From Flavobacteriaceae bacterium (lineage in GTDB: Bacteria > Bacteroidota > Bacteroidia > Flavobacteriales > Flavobacteriaceae), in contig CANFHX010000010.1 in the NCBI GenBank assembly GCA_947446865.1, positions 30,031 to 94,030 of the forward strand: 64,000 bases of DNA. The letters run 5' to 3'. The stretch's first letter is position 1. Each line of letters begins with the position of its first letter. Below are positions 24,211 through 33,467 of this stretch, one piece after another. The translations under genes were made by a program, and so were the position numbers. The notes below the pieces were generated by a model. That model saw only the letters and a list, made by a program, of their open reading frames with translations. It had not been told where the DNA came from and ran no database searches.

Positions 24211-25152
24211 ATGAAGCAACTTCTACTTTTCGCATTACTTTTTTCAAAACTACTTTTTGCTCAAGAAAGTAACGACAAAATAATTTACTTAGATTCGGTT
24301 TGGAAAGAAACCACAAAAGACAATTACAACTATTACCGTGTAATTAAAGAATATAATCTGGCAAAAGAAGAATATGATTTTGAAGATTATTACAAATCTG
24401 GCAAAATTCAGATGAAAGGAAAATCAGAAACTAAGGATTATTTAAAAGAAACAGGAACGTTTACTTATTATTTTGAAAACGGAACAACCAAAAAAACTGT
24501 TTCTTACGAGAAAGGAAAAGCAACCGGAAAGTACTCTGAATGGTATGAAAATGGTCAAAAATATATAGAAGGCGAATTTATTCTTGATGAAAAAAAACCA
24601 ACCTCAGAACCTACCATTCAAAATTATTGGGATAAAAACAACAATCAAAAAGTAATTGATGGCAATGGTGACTTTGAAGAAAATATAACCCAAGGCACTG
24701 CTTCTGGTAAAATAAAAAACGGGTTTAAAGACGGCATTTGGATTGGGCAAAATAAAATATCCGCCACTTCCTACACAGAAACTTATGAAAATGGAAAGTT
24801 AAAAGACGGCATAAGTAAAGATAAATTAAATATGGAATACCCGTATACCGAAGTCTTTTCGCAACCAAAACCAAGAAAAGGTTTAGACCATTTTTACAAA
24901 TACATTGCGAAAAATTTTAACATCCCAAAGAATGCAAGCAATATTAACGGAAGAATATTGTTGGGATTTGTTATTAATAAAGACGGCTCTATTGCCGATT
25001 TAAAAATAATAAAAAGCATCAATACCGAATTTGACGAAGAAGCCAAACGATTAATAAGTGCCTACCCCGATTGGAGTCCTGGTGAATTTAGAGGAATAAA
25101 AGTTCGAACCTCTTATGTTATTCCATTAAAATTTGAAATTCCTTCGGAATAA
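24211..25152 (+). CDS. Periplasmic protein with MORN repeats and a TonB C-terminal domain
   Basis: 313 residues. The signal peptide (MKQLLLFALLFSKLLFAQ) is followed by two MORN-like repeats (YYFENGTTKKTVSYEKGKATGKY and WYENGQKYIEGEF, about 85-130) and later a TonB C-terminal fold (GRILLGFVINKDGSIADLKIIKS, about 245-311). There is no membrane anchor helix beyond the signal, so it is not a normal energy-transducing TonB; many such stand-alone TonB-C proteins exist in Bacteroidota with unknown role. It starts 12 bases after thyA and is followed by a terminator-like hairpin, so it is the last gene of that unit. Confidence 0.75.
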   Translation: MKQLLLFALLFSKLLFAQESNDKIIYLDSVWKETTKDNYNYYRVIKEYNLAKEEYDFEDYYKSGKIQMKGKSETKDYLKETGTFTYYFENGTTKKTVSYEKGKATGKYSEWYENGQKYIEGEFILDEKKPTSEPTIQNYWDKNNNQKVIDGNGDFEENITQGTASGKIKNGFKDGIWIGQNKISATSYTETYENGKLKDGISKDKLNMEYPYTEVFSQPKPRKGLDHFYKYIAKNFNIPKNASNINGRILLGFVINKDGSIADLKIIKSINTEFDEEAKRLISAYPDWSPGEFRGIKVRTSYVIPLKFEIPSE

Positions 25153-25190
25153 AAAATCCGCTTGACAAACGAATTGCCCAACGGATTTTT
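25152..25190 (+). terminator. Probable terminator after the TonB/MORN gene
   Basis: AAAAATCCG and CGGATTTTT form a 9-base stem around a 21-base loop, starting at the stop codon. The loop is large and the T run short, so strength is uncertain. Confidence 0.55.
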
Positions 25191-25534
25191 AACAAACAAA
25201 CTAAAAACCTAAACTTTTAAAACACTATTTTCAACATTTGCTACTTTAGTAGCAACACCAAAAGACACTATGTTGATTATTTTTTTAACAGCCTTAACTA
25301 TTTCATTTATAGATTACTGAAGCAAAGAAAAGCAATTAAACATTAGGTTTTACAAGGGCTATACAGTTTTACCAAATTATTAAAATGGCACCCTTAAAAA
25401 AATTGTATTGCCAAATAATGGGATTTATTTTATCAAATGAAAATAAGAAAACGTTTTCTTAATGGATTTTACACAAAACTTAATTTGGAATTTAATCCGT
25501 AAATTCGTATCTTTAAATTCAAATTTTTCTAATT
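25191..25534. other. AT-rich gap before the 2TM gene
   Basis: No gene is supported. There is a small dyad, TTGCTAC-TTTA-GTAGCAA (about 25239-25256), and short ORFs of 16 and 25 codons with nothing to recommend them. TATCTTTA near 25508 is a one-mismatch TAnnTTTG box that may drive the 2TM-folA unit. Confidence 0.4.
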
Positions 25535-25870
25535 ATGGATTACAACCAACACGAAATCTACGAATATGCACGAAAAAGAATAAGACAAAAAAAAGGTCTT
25601 TACTTTCATTTTGTCTTATTTCTTTTAGGTAGCATCTTTTTATTTATTGCTAATAAATGGATAGGCATAAGCGAACCAAATAATTGGTATATTTGGGCCA
25701 TTACTTCTTGGCTGTTTGTATTTATTTTGCATTTTATTAAAGTTTTCATTACGGATAGTTTCATGAATAAAAATTGGGAACGCGAACAAATCAATAGATT
25801 AATGACAACCCAAGAGAAAAAAATTGAACAACTTAAAAACGAAGTGGAAAACCAAAAAACAATAGAATGA
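25535..25870 (+). CDS. 2TM domain membrane protein
   Basis: 111 residues of the 2TM family. An N-terminal amphipathic stretch (YEYARKRIRQKKGLYFHF) leads into two membrane helices (about 24-43 and 54-75) separated by the short NNWYIW turn, then a charged coiled-coil tail (TTQEKKIEQLKNEVENQ). This domain often sits in histidine kinases or next to LytTR regulators, but here it is alone. It overlaps folA by 4 bases (ATGA), so the two are coupled. No specific function known. Confidence 0.8.
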   Translation: MDYNQHEIYEYARKRIRQKKGLYFHFVLFLLGSIFLFIANKWIGISEPNNWYIWAITSWLFVFILHFIKVFITDSFMNKNWEREQINRLMTTQEKKIEQLKNEVENQKTIE

Positions 25871-26349
25871 TTACTCTTATTGCTGCAGCAGCCGAAAACA
25901 ATGCCCTTGGAAAAGACAACCAATTACTTTGGCATCTTCCCGAAGATTTTAAACGATTCAAACAAATTACTTCTGGACATTATATCATCATGGGCAGAAA
26001 AACTTTTGAAAGTTTTCCAAAACCATTACCTAACCGAACTCACGTTATTATTACGCGTCAAAAGGACTACCTAACCGAAGGTTGTATCATAGTGCATTCT
26101 TTGGAAGAAGCAATTGCAATTTCTCCTAAAAACGAAGAAGTATTTGTTATTGGTGGCGCCGAAATTTACACCCAATCTATTGTATCCGCAGATAAAATTG
26201 AACTTACACGTGTACACAATAGCCTAGAAGCAGATGCTTATTTTCCTGCTATCGATTTAACCCAGTGGAAATTAGTTTTTGAAGAGCAACACTACAAAGA
26301 TGAAAAGCACGATTACGACTATACTTTTGAGACGTATTTGAAAAAATAA
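25867..26349 (+). CDS. folA: Dihydrofolate reductase
   Basis: 160 residues. It reduces dihydrofolate to tetrahydrofolate with NADPH, closing the cycle started by thyA. MITLIAAAAENNALGKDNQLLWHLPEDFKRFK is the classic N-terminus with the catalytic acidic residue in LPEDF. GHYIIMGRKTFESF and VFVIGGAEIY are the cofactor-binding segments. Length is normal. The start codon overlaps the 2TM gene stop by 4 bases. Firm identification. Confidence 0.97.
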   Translation: MITLIAAAAENNALGKDNQLLWHLPEDFKRFKQITSGHYIIMGRKTFESFPKPLPNRTHVIITRQKDYLTEGCIIVHSLEEAIAISPKNEEVFVIGGAEIYTQSIVSADKIELTRVHNSLEADAYFPAIDLTQWKLVFEEQHYKDEKHDYDYTFETYLKK

Positions 26350-26426
26350 AAAAATCTGGAATCCTATATTCTATAACGTATTTTAATTTAGGTTTTGTTT
26401 ATTGGGATTTCAATTTTTATTATTTG

Positions 26427-26434
26427 TACTTTTG
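26427..26434 (+). promoter_or_regulatory. Promoter -7 box of ubiE/menG
   Basis: TACTTTTG is a perfect TAnnTTTG box ending 23 bases before the ATG at 26458. Confidence 0.6.
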
Positions 26435-26457
26435 CGCGATAAAAATTACTAGCAAAA

Positions 26458-27189
26458 ATGTCTAAAAACGTCACTCCATATAAAGATTCTACTTTAGGAA
26501 AAAAAGAACAAGTAACCCAAATGTTTGATGCTATTTCCGGAAATTACGATGGTTTAAACCGTGTGATCTCTTTTGGAATTGATATAAAATGGCGTAAAAA
26601 AGTACTGCAATTAGTTACTGCGAAAAATCCAGAAAACATTTTAGACATTGCTACAGGAACTGGTGATTTGGCAATTTTAATGGCAAAAACCAATGCGAAA
26701 AACATTATAGGTTTGGATATTTCGGCAGGAATGTTAGAAGTTGGAATAAAAAAAATTGCCGAAAAAAAATTAGATCACATTATTGATATGGTGATTGGCG
26801 ATAGCGAAAATATGCCATTTCCTGACAATCATTTTGATGCCATCACGGTTTCTTTTGGGATTCGTAATTTTGAAACGTTAGACAAAGGCCTTGCTGAAAT
26901 ACTTCGAGTACTGAAACCAAACGGAATTTTTGTGATTTTAGAAACATCGGTTCCTGAGAAAACACCATTTAAACAAGGGTATCGTTTTTATACTAAAAAT
27001 ATTTTACCTATCATTGGTAAACTTTTCTCGAAAGACAATGTTGCGTATGGTTATTTATCCGAATCGGCGTCTGTTTTTCCTTATGGAGAAAAGTTAAACA
27101 ATATTTTACGAAAAATTGGGTTTATAGATGTAGTAGCAATGCCACAAACTTTTGGAGTGGCAACTATCTATTCGGCAACCAAAAAGTAA
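26458..27189 (+). CDS. menG: Demethylmenaquinone methyltransferase
   Basis: 243 residues, a SAM-dependent methyltransferase of the UbiE/MenG family that finishes menaquinone. Motif I is ILDIATGTGDLAILMA (about 60-75), followed by GLDISAGML, DSENMPFPDNHFDAITVSFGIRNFE and the C-terminal PIIGKLFSKDNVAYGYLSESASVFP block typical of UbiE. Flavobacteria use menaquinone, so MenG is the likelier activity. The porT gene follows 36 bases later on the same strand, a conserved flavobacterial neighbour to my knowledge. Firm. Confidence 0.95.
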   Translation: MSKNVTPYKDSTLGKKEQVTQMFDAISGNYDGLNRVISFGIDIKWRKKVLQLVTAKNPENILDIATGTGDLAILMAKTNAKNIIGLDISAGMLEVGIKKIAEKKLDHIIDMVIGDSENMPFPDNHFDAITVSFGIRNFETLDKGLAEILRVLKPNGIFVILETSVPEKTPFKQGYRFYTKNILPIIGKLFSKDNVAYGYLSESASVFPYGEKLNNILRKIGFIDVVAMPQTFGVATIYSATKK

Positions 27190-27225
27190 TACCCACTAAT
27201 CTTCACGATTAGAAATGCAGCATTT

Positions 27226-27930
27226 ATGAAGAAACTATTTTATTTTTTCCTACTCCTATTAAGTTTGTCTAGTCCGGCACAGACCACAGGTATTTTCTCC
27301 AAAAATCCGATTATTAATTTAGAAAACTTTGATAAACAACGCGTTTATTTTGGTTATTTCCTTGGATTTAACACCTACGATTTTAAAATTGATTATTTAA
27401 ATACTCCCAATAAAGACATTGAGGTAACTAGCACTACCGGTTTTAATGTAGGGGTTGTAGCAGATCTTCGTTTGCAAGAATATATCAACTTACGTTTTGA
27501 ACCAGGATTGTATTATGCCCAACGAAACTTAACTTATAGCGGCTTTACTAGACAAATAGATGCTAATAGAGAAATTCGTTCCACTTTTATTGATTTCCCA
27601 TTATTGTTAAAATTTTCTTCTAAACGAGTTGGAAACGTAAGACCGTATTTAGTAGGAGGTGTTTCGGCAACCTTGAATTTAGCGAGTAATTCTAAATCTG
27701 TTGATGATAATTACCAACAAAAATTCCGTTTAAAACCATGGACACAAAATTACGAAATTGGTTTTGGAGTTGATTTATATTTAGAATATTTCAAATTTTC
27801 TCCATCCATAAGAGGTGTTTTTGGATTAAATGACGAATTAATTCGGGACAACAATCCAGACAGTCCTTGGACAAGTAACATTGCAGCAATGAAATCTAGA
27901 GGGGTTTTTGTAAACTTTACCTTCCACTAA
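27226..27930 (+). CDS. porT: PorT family outer-membrane protein of type IX secretion
   Basis: 234 residues. Signal peptide (about 1-19, ending PAQ) then an eight-strand-like outer-membrane barrel of the PorT/SprT family: RVYFGYFLGFNTYDFKIDY, VVADLRLQEYINLRFEPGLYY, STFIDFPLLLKFSSKR and PYLVGGVSATLNLA. PorT is required for type IX secretion and gliding in related species; the exact step is unsettled. It lies directly after menG, the usual context of this gene. The secreted amylase at the end of the window is a plausible client of the same system. The 3' end overlaps the convergent methylase gene by 4 bases. Confidence 0.85.
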   Translation: MKKLFYFFLLLLSLSSPAQTTGIFSKNPIINLENFDKQRVYFGYFLGFNTYDFKIDYLNTPNKDIEVTSTTGFNVGVVADLRLQEYINLRFEPGLYYAQRNLTYSGFTRQIDANREIRSTFIDFPLLLKFSSKRVGNVRPYLVGGVSATLNLASNSKSVDDNYQQKFRLKPWTQNYEIGFGVDLYLEYFKFSPSIRGVFGLNDELIRDNNPDSPWTSNIAAMKSRGVFVNFTFH

Positions 27931-28658
27931 GAAGTAGCCCTTTTAAACTCGCTCAAAAATATTGCTGTTGCTGTAGCCACATTCAAACTTTCGGTTTGTT
28001 GTAAAGTTCCAAAACGAGGTATTGCCAATCTATTGGAAACTAGTTTTTCTATAGTTTCAGATATACCATTCGCTTCATTTCCTAAAACTAAAATCCCTTC
28101 CTGCGGAAGATTTTCTTTATACACATTTTTACCATCCATAAAAGTTCCAAAAACAGGAATGGATCCATTTTGAAGTTGCTTTTCTAAATCGATATACGAA
28201 ACCGCAACTCGAGCAATGGAGCCCATAGTAGCCTGCACCACTTTTGGATTATAGACATCTACTGTTTGCTCGTTACACCAAAGTTGCTCCACGCCAAACC
28301 AATCGCACAATCGAATAATAGTGCCAAGATTTCCAGGATCTCGAATACTATCTAGAGCAACAACCAATCCTTTAACAACTGGTGGTTTGGCATCAGGAAT
28401 TTTGAATAATGCCAAGCAATTATTTGGAGTTGCCAAGCAGGAGATTTTCTTTAATTCTGCCTCGGTAATTAGTGTTTTCTGAGAACTATTTACAGCATCC
28501 AAAATAGGCTCGGTAACAAATAAATGTTCCAAAACAAAGTTAGAATCGAGCAGTTCTTGAATAACTTTTACTCCTTCAGCAAGAAATAATTTATGTTGCT
28601 GACGAAATTTTTTTTGTTGTAAACTAGTAATTAGTTTAATTTGGTTTTTACTAACCAT
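27927..28658 (-). CDS. TrmH/SpoU family RNA methyltransferase
   Basis: 243 residues from the ATG at 28658. The track start at 28823 would read through the divergent tamL promoter and adds an unrelated extension. An N-terminal substrate-binding domain (about 1-90, FRQQHKLFLAEGVKVIQELL) precedes the SPOUT knot: LDSIRDPGNLGTIIRLCDWFG, ILVLGNEANGIS and the closing IPRFGTLQQTESLNVATATAIFLSEF. It methylates a ribose 2'-OH in rRNA or tRNA; the target nucleotide cannot be told from sequence alone. Divergent from tamL, convergent with porT. Confidence 0.92.
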   Translation of the reverse strand: MVSKNQIKLITSLQQKKFRQQHKLFLAEGVKVIQELLDSNFVLEHLFVTEPILDAVNSSQKTLITEAELKKISCLATPNNCLALFKIPDAKPPVVKGLVVALDSIRDPGNLGTIIRLCDWFGVEQLWCNEQTVDVYNPKVVQATMGSIARVAVSYIDLEKQLQNGSIPVFGTFMDGKNVYKENLPQEGILVLGNEANGISETIEKLVSNRLAIPRFGTLQQTESLNVATATAIFLSEFKRATS

Positions 28659-28667
28659 AAAAAAATG

Positions 28668-28675
28668 TACTTTTG
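28668..28675 (+). promoter_or_regulatory. Promoter -7 box of tamL
   Basis: TACTTTTG, a perfect TAnnTTTG box, ends 8 bases before the first possible TTG start and 17 bases before the second. It shows that tamL must start downstream and has an extremely short leader. Confidence 0.6.
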
Positions 28676-28692
28676 AATTAAATTTGCATCTC

Positions 28693-31251
28693 TTGAAAAA
28701 ACACCTTACAAAAATATCATTAATTATTTTAACAGCACTTATTATTGTTGCGTGTAATACAACAAGACGTGTTCCTGATGGGAAACAGCTATTAATGAAA
28801 AATGAAATTTCTATTGATAGCAAAGCAACTAAAGAAGAAGATGTATTTTTTCAATTGTATCAAAAACCCAATAGCGCTATACTTGGCTACCGTTTACGAT
28901 TGAATTTATTCAATTTAGCAAAACGAAATGCAGATACTTCCTATGCAAAATGGCTAAAAAGAAAACCCAACCGTGAAGCGAATCTAGCAAAATTACTTTC
29001 CCAAAAACAAGTAGACCGTCTCGGAAAATCATTTATAGTTTCGGGTTGGAGTGATTTTTTAATGAAAACCGGAGAAGCTCCTGTTCTTTTTGACTCCATT
29101 AGCACCCAAAAATCGCTAAAAAGATTAGAATCTTATTATTACAACAAAGGGTATTTTGACGTAAAAGCACGATTTACCAGAGACACTTTGACAGTTAAAA
29201 AAACCAATGTTAAATATAACATTGCACTTAATAAAGCCTATCTTATAGATAGCATCCGAACTTCCATTGCAACTCCAGCGTTAGATTCTTTATTTAAAAT
29301 TAAAATTGCGAATTCTTTTATCAAAAACAATAATCAATATACTACAGCTAATCTAGACGAAGAACGCAATCGAATCACTACCGAATTCCGTAATAATGGC
29401 GCCTATCTTTTTCAGCAAAATTATATTTCCTATTCGCTAGACACAATTAATACCAAGAAAAAAGTAAATGTAAAATTGATTGTAAAAGATTATTCTTACA
29501 GAGAAAACGATTCTACTAAATCGGCTCCTTTCAATTTGTATAAGATTAGTAAAGTTTCCATTTTTACTGATCGTGCAGCCAATAAAGCAGAAGCACCTAT
29601 AAAAGATAGTTTACAGTATAAAGATTTTATTTTGTATAGTGAAAACAAATTAAAATACCGCCCGAAAGCAATAACAGATGCTGTTTTTATTACTAAAGGA
29701 AGTCTTTTTTCGGATAACAACACTGTTCTAACTACCAAATATTTAAGTAATCTTAAGGTTTTTAATTATCCCACAATTGAATACAAAATTGACCCTAAAG
29801 ACAACAAATCCTTATTGGCAAATATTTATTTAAAACCTCGTGATAAATTCAGTTTTGGATATTCTGCCGATTTTATACATTCTAACATTCAAGATTTCGG
29901 GATTTCGGGAAATACCTCACTTGGAATTCGAAATGTCTTTAATGGCGCTGAGACTTTTCAAATTGGATTTAGAGGAAACGTTGGGGCTTCTAAAGATTTA
30001 GCCAATCCTAACAACAACTTCTTTAACATTTCAGAAATTGGGGTAGATGCCAAATTAAGTTTTCCAAGAATCTTTTTCCTGTTTAATACAGACAAAATCA
30101 TACCTAAAAGCATGATTCCTTCCTCCATATTTAGCGTTGGTTTTGCTAAACAACGAAATATTGGATTGGATAAACAAAATTTCACGAGCTCTTTTTCTTA
30201 CAATTGGACACCAAAGAAAAACACGACTTTTCGATTGGATATTTTCAACATTCAATACGTTAAAAATGTAAATGTGGGAAACTATTTTAATATTTACCAA
30301 TCGTCTTATAACGCTCTTGATGCTATTGCAAATAACTACAGCGGCTCGGTTAGTCCTAATTACTTTTCTGGCGACACCCATCAATTAGTAATTGAAAGCG
30401 GCACCACTGGTTTTACAAATGATGCCCTTGCAAATCCGACTTCCCTTCCTATCACCGAAAATGACTTAAAAACCATTCGAAGCATTGAAGAACGAAGAAA
30501 AAGATTAACCGAAAATAATTTAATTTTTGCAACAAGCATCAGTTTTTCTAAAACTACCAAAAAAGATTTATATGATAATTCTTTTCATGCTTACAAAACA
30601 AAGTTTGAATCAGCAGGCAATTTTCTGTCTATCCTAGCTAGAGCTTCTAAACAATTAGACAATCAAGGCGGTGCAAACACCTTATTTCAAGTGGAATATT
30701 CGCAATATTTAAAAGGAGAATTTGAGTATGTAAAACATTGGCCTCTTTCTGGAAAAAGAGTCTTTGCTATTCGAAGTTTTGCTGGTTTAGCGGTTCCTTA
30801 TGGGAATTCTAAAAGTATTCCGTTCTCCCGAAGTTACTTTTCTGGAGGATCCAATGACATTAGAGCATGGCAACCTTATAGTTTAGGACCTGGCCGAAGT
30901 GGCGGACTGAATGACTTTAACGAGGCTAACCTAAAAATAACCTTGAGTGCTGAACTACGGTTTAACATTCTAGGAAAATTTAACGGAGCCCTTTTTGCAG
31001 ATGCTGGAAATATTTGGAATGTTTTAGACAACGTAACCGATGAAGCGTATACCTTTAACGGATTTCAATCTATAAAAACCTTTGCAATAGGCACTGGAAC
31101 AGGTATTCGATACGACCAAGGGCTATTTGTAGTTCGATTTGATATCGGATTTAAAACCTATAATCCTGCTAAATTAGAAAATGAAAAATGGATGAAAGAG
31201 ATAAATTTATCCAAATCGGTATTAAATATTGGTATAAATTATCCGTTCTAA
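28693..31251 (+). CDS. tamL: TamL/BamA-family outer-membrane lipoprotein
   Basis: About 852 residues. No ATG fits; translation starts at a TTG, either 28684 or 28693. I choose 28693 because it gives MKKHLTKISLIILTALIIVAC, a standard lipoprotein signal with the lipidated Cys near 21. POTRA-like repeats follow (about 30-380), then a 16-strand Omp85 barrel ending in NIGINYPF with the RSYFSGGSNDIRAWQPYSLGPG loop (VRGF/Y-like region). TamL is the Bacteroidota lipoprotein relative of TamA that works with TamB in outer-membrane assembly. The divergent methylase shares its promoter spacer. Family firm. Confidence 0.88.
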   Translation: MKKHLTKISLIILTALIIVACNTTRRVPDGKQLLMKNEISIDSKATKEEDVFFQLYQKPNSAILGYRLRLNLFNLAKRNADTSYAKWLKRKPNREANLAKLLSQKQVDRLGKSFIVSGWSDFLMKTGEAPVLFDSISTQKSLKRLESYYYNKGYFDVKARFTRDTLTVKKTNVKYNIALNKAYLIDSIRTSIATPALDSLFKIKIANSFIKNNNQYTTANLDEERNRITTEFRNNGAYLFQQNYISYSLDTINTKKKVNVKLIVKDYSYRENDSTKSAPFNLYKISKVSIFTDRAANKAEAPIKDSLQYKDFILYSENKLKYRPKAITDAVFITKGSLFSDNNTVLTTKYLSNLKVFNYPTIEYKIDPKDNKSLLANIYLKPRDKFSFGYSADFIHSNIQDFGISGNTSLGIRNVFNGAETFQIGFRGNVGASKDLANPNNNFFNISEIGVDAKLSFPRIFFLFNTDKIIPKSMIPSSIFSVGFAKQRNIGLDKQNFTSSFSYNWTPKKNTTFRLDIFNIQYVKNVNVGNYFNIYQSSYNALDAIANNYSGSVSPNYFSGDTHQLVIESGTTGFTNDALANPTSLPITENDLKTIRSIEERRKRLTENNLIFATSISFSKTTKKDLYDNSFHAYKTKFESAGNFLSILARASKQLDNQGGANTLFQVEYSQYLKGEFEYVKHWPLSGKRVFAIRSFAGLAVPYGNSKSIPFSRSYFSGGSNDIRAWQPYSLGPGRSGGLNDFNEANLKITLSAELRFNILGKFNGALFADAGNIWNVLDNVTDEAYTFNGFQSIKTFAIGTGTGIRYDQGLFVVRFDIGFKTYNPAKLENEKWMKEINLSKSVLNIGINYPF

Positions 31252-31264
31252 TTTTAGAAATTAT

Positions 31265-31272
31265 TACTTTTG
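31265..31272 (+). promoter_or_regulatory. Promoter -7 box of fbaA
   Basis: TACTTTTG, a perfect TAnnTTTG box, lies 28 bases before the fbaA ATG and just after the tamL stop, so fbaA has its own promoter. Confidence 0.6.
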
Positions 31273-31300
31273 TAAACTTAATTAAAAATCATAATACAAG

Positions 31301-32368
31301 ATGTCACATAACATTAAACCTGGAGTTGCTACTGGAGATGAAGTTCAAGCTATTTTTGCTTATGCAAAAGAAAAAGGATTTGCAATTCCTGCAGTAAACG
31401 TTACTGGTTCAAGTACTATTAATGGAGTTTTAGAAACTGCTGCAAAATTAAAAGCCCCTGTAATTATTCAATTTTCTAACGGTGGTGCTCAATTTAATGC
31501 TGGAAAAGGACTTTCTAATGCTGGCGAAAAATCGGCTATTGCTGGTGGAATAGCTGGTGCAAAACATATTCACACTTTGGCAGAAGCGTATGGTGCTACC
31601 GTAATTCTACATACCGACCATTGTGCAAAAAAACTTTTACCTTGGATTGATGGCTTGCTAGATGCTTCTGAAAAACATTTTGCAGAAACTGGAAAACCAT
31701 TGTTCTCTTCTCATATGATTGATTTATCCGAAGAGCCAATTGAAGAAAACATTGCAATTTGCAAAACCTATTTGGCTCGTATGAGTAAAATGGGAATGAC
31801 ATTAGAAATCGAACTAGGAATTACTGGTGGTGAAGAAGACGGAGTGGACAATTCAGATGTAGATAGTTCTAAATTATACACACAACCATCGGAAGTTTCT
31901 TATGCTTATGAAGAACTTTTAAAAGTAAGCCCAAGATTTACAATCGCAGCATCTTTTGGAAACGTTCATGGAGTTTACAAACCAGGAAACGTAAAATTAA
32001 CTCCAAAAATCTTGCAAAATTCTCAAGATTATGTTCAAAAGAAATTCAACACGGGTCCAAATCCAGTTGATTTTGTTTTCCATGGTGGTTCTGGATCAAC
32101 TTTAGTAGAGATCAGAGAAGCTATTTCTTATGGAGTAGTTAAAATGAATATTGATACCGATTTACAATTTGCTTTCACCGAAGGAATTCGCGATTATATG
32201 GTAAACCATATTGAATATTTAAGAACTCAAATTGGAAATCCAGATGGAGCCGATGTTCCTAATAAAAAATATTACGATCCAAGAAAATGGGTACGTGAAG
32301 GAGAAGTTACTTTTAACAATAGATTAGAAGAAGCTTTTGCTGATTTAAATAATGTGAATACTCTATAA
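31301..32368 (+). CDS. fbaA: Fructose-bisphosphate aldolase, class II
   Basis: 355 residues, a zinc-dependent aldolase of glycolysis and gluconeogenesis. FAIPAVNVTGSSTINGVLE opens the barrel. HTDHCAKKLLPWIDGLL contains the zinc histidine and the catalytic Asp; FGNVHGVYKPGNV and FVFHGGSGST hold further zinc and phosphate ligands. VKMNIDTDLQFAFTEGIRDY ends the core. The size and these blocks place it in class IIA, as in E. coli FbaA. accD follows after a spacer filled with heptamer arrays. Firm. Confidence 0.97.
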   Translation: MSHNIKPGVATGDEVQAIFAYAKEKGFAIPAVNVTGSSTINGVLETAAKLKAPVIIQFSNGGAQFNAGKGLSNAGEKSAIAGGIAGAKHIHTLAEAYGATVILHTDHCAKKLLPWIDGLLDASEKHFAETGKPLFSSHMIDLSEEPIEENIAICKTYLARMSKMGMTLEIELGITGGEEDGVDNSDVDSSKLYTQPSEVSYAYEELLKVSPRFTIAASFGNVHGVYKPGNVKLTPKILQNSQDYVQKKFNTGPNPVDFVFHGGSGSTLVEIREAISYGVVKMNIDTDLQFAFTEGIRDYMVNHIEYLRTQIGNPDGADVPNKKYYDPRKWVREGEVTFNNRLEEAFADLNNVNTL

Positions 32369-32410
32369 GTACGATATACGAAGTACGATATACGATATAC
32401 GAAGTACGGA
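32369..32410 (+). repeat. 7-bp-period array (GTACGAT/ATACGAA) after fbaA
   Basis: Six units: GTACGAT, ATACGAA, GTACGAT, ATACGAT, ATACGAA, GTACGGA. The first unit begins on the base after the fbaA stop codon. The word GAAGTACGA also occurs, inverted, in the array at 34224-34258. Confidence 0.9.
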
Positions 32411-32461
32411 GATTGAAATAATAAAATTTAATATAGTTAGATTAATAAGTTAAGAAGTCCA

Positions 32462-32496
32462 ACTTCTAACTTCCAACTTCTAACTTCCAACTTACT
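32462..32496 (+). repeat. 7-bp-period array (ACTTCTA/ACTTCCA) before accD
   Basis: Five units: ACTTCTA, ACTTCCA, ACTTCTA, ACTTCCA, ACTTACT, ending 3 bases before the accD ATG. AAGTTAAGAAGT just upstream can fold back on it, so a hairpin can form at the start codon. Confidence 0.9.
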
Positions 32497-32499
32497 ATT

Positions 32500-33354
32500 A
32501 TGGCTTGGTTTAAAAGAACAGAAAAAGGAATTACTACTGCAACCGAAGATAAGAAAGATGTACCTAAAGGACTTTGGTACAAATCTCCTACAGGAAAAAT
32601 TATTGATGCGGATGAGTTGGAGCGCAACCTTTGGGTAAGTCCTGAAGATGGCTTTCATGTTAGAATAGGCAGTAAAGAATATTTTGAAATCTTGTTCGAC
32701 AACAACGAATTCAAAGAATTGGATGCTAAAATGACGTCTAAAGATCCACTTGGATTTGTAGATACTAAAAAGTATTCCGAACGATTGAAAGACGTTATGG
32801 ACAAAACCAAGTTGAAAGACGCGGTTCGAACTGGTGTTGGAAAATCTAAAGGAAACGACTTAGTGGTATGCTGTATGGACTTTGCCTTTATTGGTGGCTC
32901 TATGGGTGCGGTAGTGGGAGAAAAAATTGCTCGTGGTATTGATTATTCTATAAAAAATAATCTTCCGTTTGTAATGATATCCAAATCGGGTGGTGCACGT
33001 ATGATGGAAGCAGCGTATTCGCTAATGCAATTAGCAAAAACTTCTGTAAAATTAGCGCAATTGGCCGAAGCCAAAATTCCGTATATCTCTTTATGTACCG
33101 ATCCAACAACTGGTGGAACAACTGCTTCTTACGCAATGTTGGGTGATATTAATATTGCAGAGCCTGGAGCCTTAATTGCTTTTGCAGGACCTCGCGTTGT
33201 TCGTGATACTACCGGTAAAGATTTACCAGAAGGATTCCAAACTTCGGAGTTTTTATTAGAACACGGATTTTTAGATTTTATTGCTCAAAGAAAAGAGTTG
33301 AAAGACAAAATCAATTTATACATTGACTTGATTTTGAATCAAAATATTAGATAG
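32500..33354 (+). CDS. accD: Acetyl-CoA carboxylase carboxyltransferase subunit beta, zinc ribbon degenerate
   Basis: 284 residues. AccD with AccA transfers CO2 from carboxybiotin to acetyl-CoA, the first step of fatty acid synthesis. [11 protein letters not shown] and the C-terminal crotonase-type domain ([58 protein letters not shown]) are standard. The N-terminal zinc ribbon, normally two CxxC pairs, here reads KSPTGK and VSPEDGFHV: all four cysteines are replaced. I recall similar sequences in other flavobacteria, so this is probably a lineage trait, not decay. Followed by the hairpin repeat at 33368, which likely terminates it. Confidence 0.95.
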   Translation: MAWFKRTEKGITTATEDKKDVPKGLWYKSPTGKIIDADELERNLWVSPEDGFHVRIGSKEYFEILFDNNEFKELDAKMTSKDPLGFVDTKKYSERLKDVMDKTKLKDAVRTGVGKSKGNDLVVCCMDFAFIGGSMGAVVGEKIARGIDYSIKNNLPFVMISKSGGARMMEAAYSLMQLAKTSVKLAQLAEAKIPYISLCTDPTTGGTTASYAMLGDINIAEPGALIAFAGPRVVRDTTGKDLPEGFQTSEFLLEHGFLDFIAQRKELKDKINLYIDLILNQNIR

Positions 33355-33367
33355 GTTTTTTAACCAC

Positions 33368-33412
33368 AAAAGACACAAAAAAACACAAAGTAATTGCTTT
33401 GTGTTTTTTTAT
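33368..33412. repeat. 45-bp direct repeat, copy 1, also a terminator hairpin for accD
   Basis: Identical over 45 bases to the copy at 34166-34210. It contains 14-base arms AAAAAAACACAAAG and CTTTGTGTTTTTTT around TAATTG, ending in a T run, so it works as a terminator in both directions. The two copies flank the broken PIN toxin cassette. Confidence 0.9.
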
Positions 33413-33467
33413 ATCTTCATTTAAACGAATCACTGCTTTTCTTTAATCCATATATACAAGATAGTTC

